DNA from: Paraeggerthella hongkongensis
GTDB taxonomy: Bacteria > Actinomycetota > Coriobacteriia > Coriobacteriales > Eggerthellaceae
Length of the DNA: 64,000 nucleotides
Direction of reading: 5' to 3'
Assembly (NCBI RefSeq): GCF_003340345.1
Contig: NZ_PPTQ01000007.1
Coordinates: forward strand, 88,492 to 152,491
The position numbers were made by a program, and so were the translations under genes. Positions within the stretch are counted from its first letter, which is position 1. The number at the start of each line of letters is the position of its first letter. The notes under the pieces were generated by a model. The model did not search any database, was not told the origin of the DNA, and saw only the letters and a program-made list of their open reading frames with translations. Shown here piece by piece: positions 62,950 through 64,000 of this stretch.

Positions 62950-63574
62950 GGGTTGCTCCTTCCGGTGCGATCGGGTTGGCGTCGGTGCGCTGCAGCTTGA
63001 TGAACAGCCCCTTTACCCAGCGGGCGAACGTGTGGGTGAGGTTGACCAGGCCCTTGCTGGCGGCAAGGACGCCGAACCAGGAGAACAGCCCTATGCCGGT
63101 GCCGGTAAGCCCGCAGCCGAAGATCCAGGCGCCCGAGATCGGGTGCCCGATGGCCGCGCACCAGGCGAGGCCGAACGCGCCGATGGGCGCGCACAGCAGC
63201 AGTACGATCACGGCGGCCCACAGCGCCACGATGACGCCCCAAATGGCCATGTAGATGGAGAGCACCGTGATAGCGAACGCCAACGCCAGCGTCACCCAGA
63301 TGGGGGAGAACACGGCCAGCAGCACGATGTTGAGCGTGCGGCTGCCGGTGTTCGCCTTGGCGATGGCCTTCGGAATGGGCGGCGTTTCGGCGATGATCTG
63401 CGCTGCGATCGCGTCGACGGAGCCCAGCGCGGCTACGGCTTCGTGTTCGGTCATGCCGTCTTCGATCCTGTCCTCGATGGCCTCCGTGTAAAAATTGATC
63501 GACTGCTCCACTTCGTATGACGGCAGTTTGCCCAATGCTCGCCGCAGCTCGCGTGCGAATTCTGATTTGTTCAT
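62936..63574 (-). CDS. DUF1700 (HAAS domain) membrane protein, 212 aa
   Basis: N-terminal HAAS-type helical domain (MNKSEFARELRRALGKLPSYEVEQSINFYTEAIEDRI, with DGMTEHEAVAALGS) then four hydrophobic segments between about 75 and 185. Members are thought to pass signals between a PadR regulator and membrane effectors. It overlaps both neighbours (4 and 14 bp), so the three genes form one translation-coupled unit. Confidence 0.88.
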   Translation of the reverse strand: MNKSEFARELRRALGKLPSYEVEQSINFYTEAIEDRIEDGMTEHEAVAALGSVDAIAAQIIAETPPIPKAIAKANTGSRTLNIVLLAVFSPIWVTLALAFAITVLSIYMAIWGVIVALWAAVIVLLLCAPIGAFGLAWCAAIGHPISGAWIFGCGLTGTGIGLFSWFGVLAASKGLVNLTHTFARWVKGLFIKLQRTDANPIAPEGATHVQR

Positions 63575-63885
63575 CGGTTTGCACCTCGTTTTACGTAGTC
63601 GTAGACGTTCATGACGTCATCCCATTCGTCTAGGAAGGTGTTCAGGTAGGCGGTGCCCTCCGGCGTGATCCGGTAGTACTTGCGCAAGCGCCCGTTGTGC
63701 TCGACTGCGTACACGGTCAGGTATCCCGCTGCTTCCAATCGTTTGAGCAGGGGATACAGCGTCGATTCCGTGAGGTGCAGGCTTTCGGGAACGTCTTTGA
63801 CTATCTGGTACCCGTAGGAATCCTGCCGATTGATCGACGCAAGCACGCAGACGTCGAGGAAGCCTCGCTTCAGTTGTGCATCCAT
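63571..63885 (-). CDS. PadR-family transcriptional regulator, 104 aa
   Basis: PadR winged helix (DVCVLASINRQDSYGYQIVKDVP ... STLYPLLKRLEAAGYLTVYAVEHNGRLRKYYRITPEG) with a short dimerisation helix. ATG 63885 is chosen for its AAAGGAGG 6-7 bp away; ATG 63891 touches the ribosome site. The perfect palindrome just upstream is its likely operator, so the operon is probably self-repressed. Confidence 0.92.
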   Translation of the reverse strand: MDAQLKRGFLDVCVLASINRQDSYGYQIVKDVPESLHLTESTLYPLLKRLEAAGYLTVYAVEHNGRLRKYYRITPEGTAYLNTFLDEWDDVMNVYDYVKRGANR

Positions 63886-63900
63886 TCGCATACCTCCTTT

Positions 63901-63933
63901 CGCCTTATACTATATGATACATAGTATAAGGCG
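63901..63933. promoter_or_regulatory. Palindromic PadR-type operator
   Basis: 13-bp perfect arms (CGCCTTATACTAT and complement) around ATGATAC. It ends one base before the padR ribosome site and contains TATACT/TAGTAT -10-like elements. PadR sites of this ATAC/GTAT form are known. The last 67 bases of the window show nothing further. Confidence 0.75.
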
Positions 63934-64000
63934 TCAATGGGTATTGGCAAGGGATCTGGGGAAGACGACGGGCGAGGGGGCACGGTGCGATGCGGAGGGG

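Overview
The window is high-GC, densely coded DNA from an anaerobic actinobacterium. It is most consistent with the Coriobacteriia, family Eggerthellaceae (Eggerthella/Gordonibacter/Adlercreutzia-like). This is inferred from a 2-hydroxyacyl-CoA dehydratase activator, a Tat-exported molybdopterin oxidoreductase operon with its own chaperone, ferredoxin-tailed aldo/keto reductase, FeoAB, DUF3793 plus flavodoxin, and a DUF6320 operon. No rRNA, tRNA, CRISPR array, prophage or complete insertion sequence was seen. Species cannot be named from the sequence alone.

Layout. 1-2.9 kb: 3' part of a large acyl-CoA dehydratase activase. 3-6.2 kb: MacB/FtsX-type ABC exporter. 6.6-7.4 kb: rhomboid protease. 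7.5-10.5 kb: three-gene hydrolase / acyltransferase-like / DUF6320 operon. 10.9-19 kb: metal block with queD, a DtxR-family regulator, an FmdE-FecCD-ATPase operon, its solute-binding lipoprotein and a FeoA-FeoB fusion. 19-23 kb: response regulator, ABC transporter and histidine kinase. 22.9-25.5 kb: AraC regulator and MATE exporter. 25.7-31.6 kb: flavin reductase, ThrH, P1B ATPase, MFS exporter and CsoR. 31.8-33 kb: flavodoxin and DUF3793. 33.4-36 kb: helical-repeat protein and acetyl-CoA synthetase. 36-41.6 kb: MerR, MarR-GNAT, LCP lipoprotein, sodium symporter. 41.8-48.5 kb: molybdoenzyme operon (chaperone, membrane, Fe-S and catalytic subunits), a divergent LysR regulator and a LysR remnant. 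48.8-57.4 kb: YchF, Fe-S aldo/keto reductase, LarE-GNAT fusion, amidohydrolase, ECF sigma/regulator pair, RecQ. 57.6-64 kb: giant exported protein, pirin, and a PadR-DUF1700-DUF4097 operon.

The theme that ties the window together is metal homeostasis. Four sites share a strict GTTA-N9-AACTTAT pattern resembling DtxR/IdeR iron boxes. They lie before the MacB-type exporter, before the DtxR-family gene itself, between the AraC and MATE genes, and before DUF3793-flavodoxin. The site by the DtxR gene sits inside a promoter that should make a transcript of about 125 nt ending at a strong intrinsic terminator, so an iron-regulated small RNA or attenuated leader is likely. A second motif, GTGTTACG direct repeats 20 bp apart, marks the FmdE-FecCD operon and the intergenic region between its binding protein and feoAB. 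A CsoR-type palindrome controls the P1B ATPase.

The intergenic DNA carries several families of perfect or near-perfect palindromes and two MITE-like elements with 28- and 45-bp terminal inverted repeats. Other points of note are a LarE-acetyltransferase fusion, a thioredoxin-reductase-like protein without its CxxC, and a 1143-residue exported protein with an internal sorting-signal-like segment followed by a second signal-peptide-like segment.
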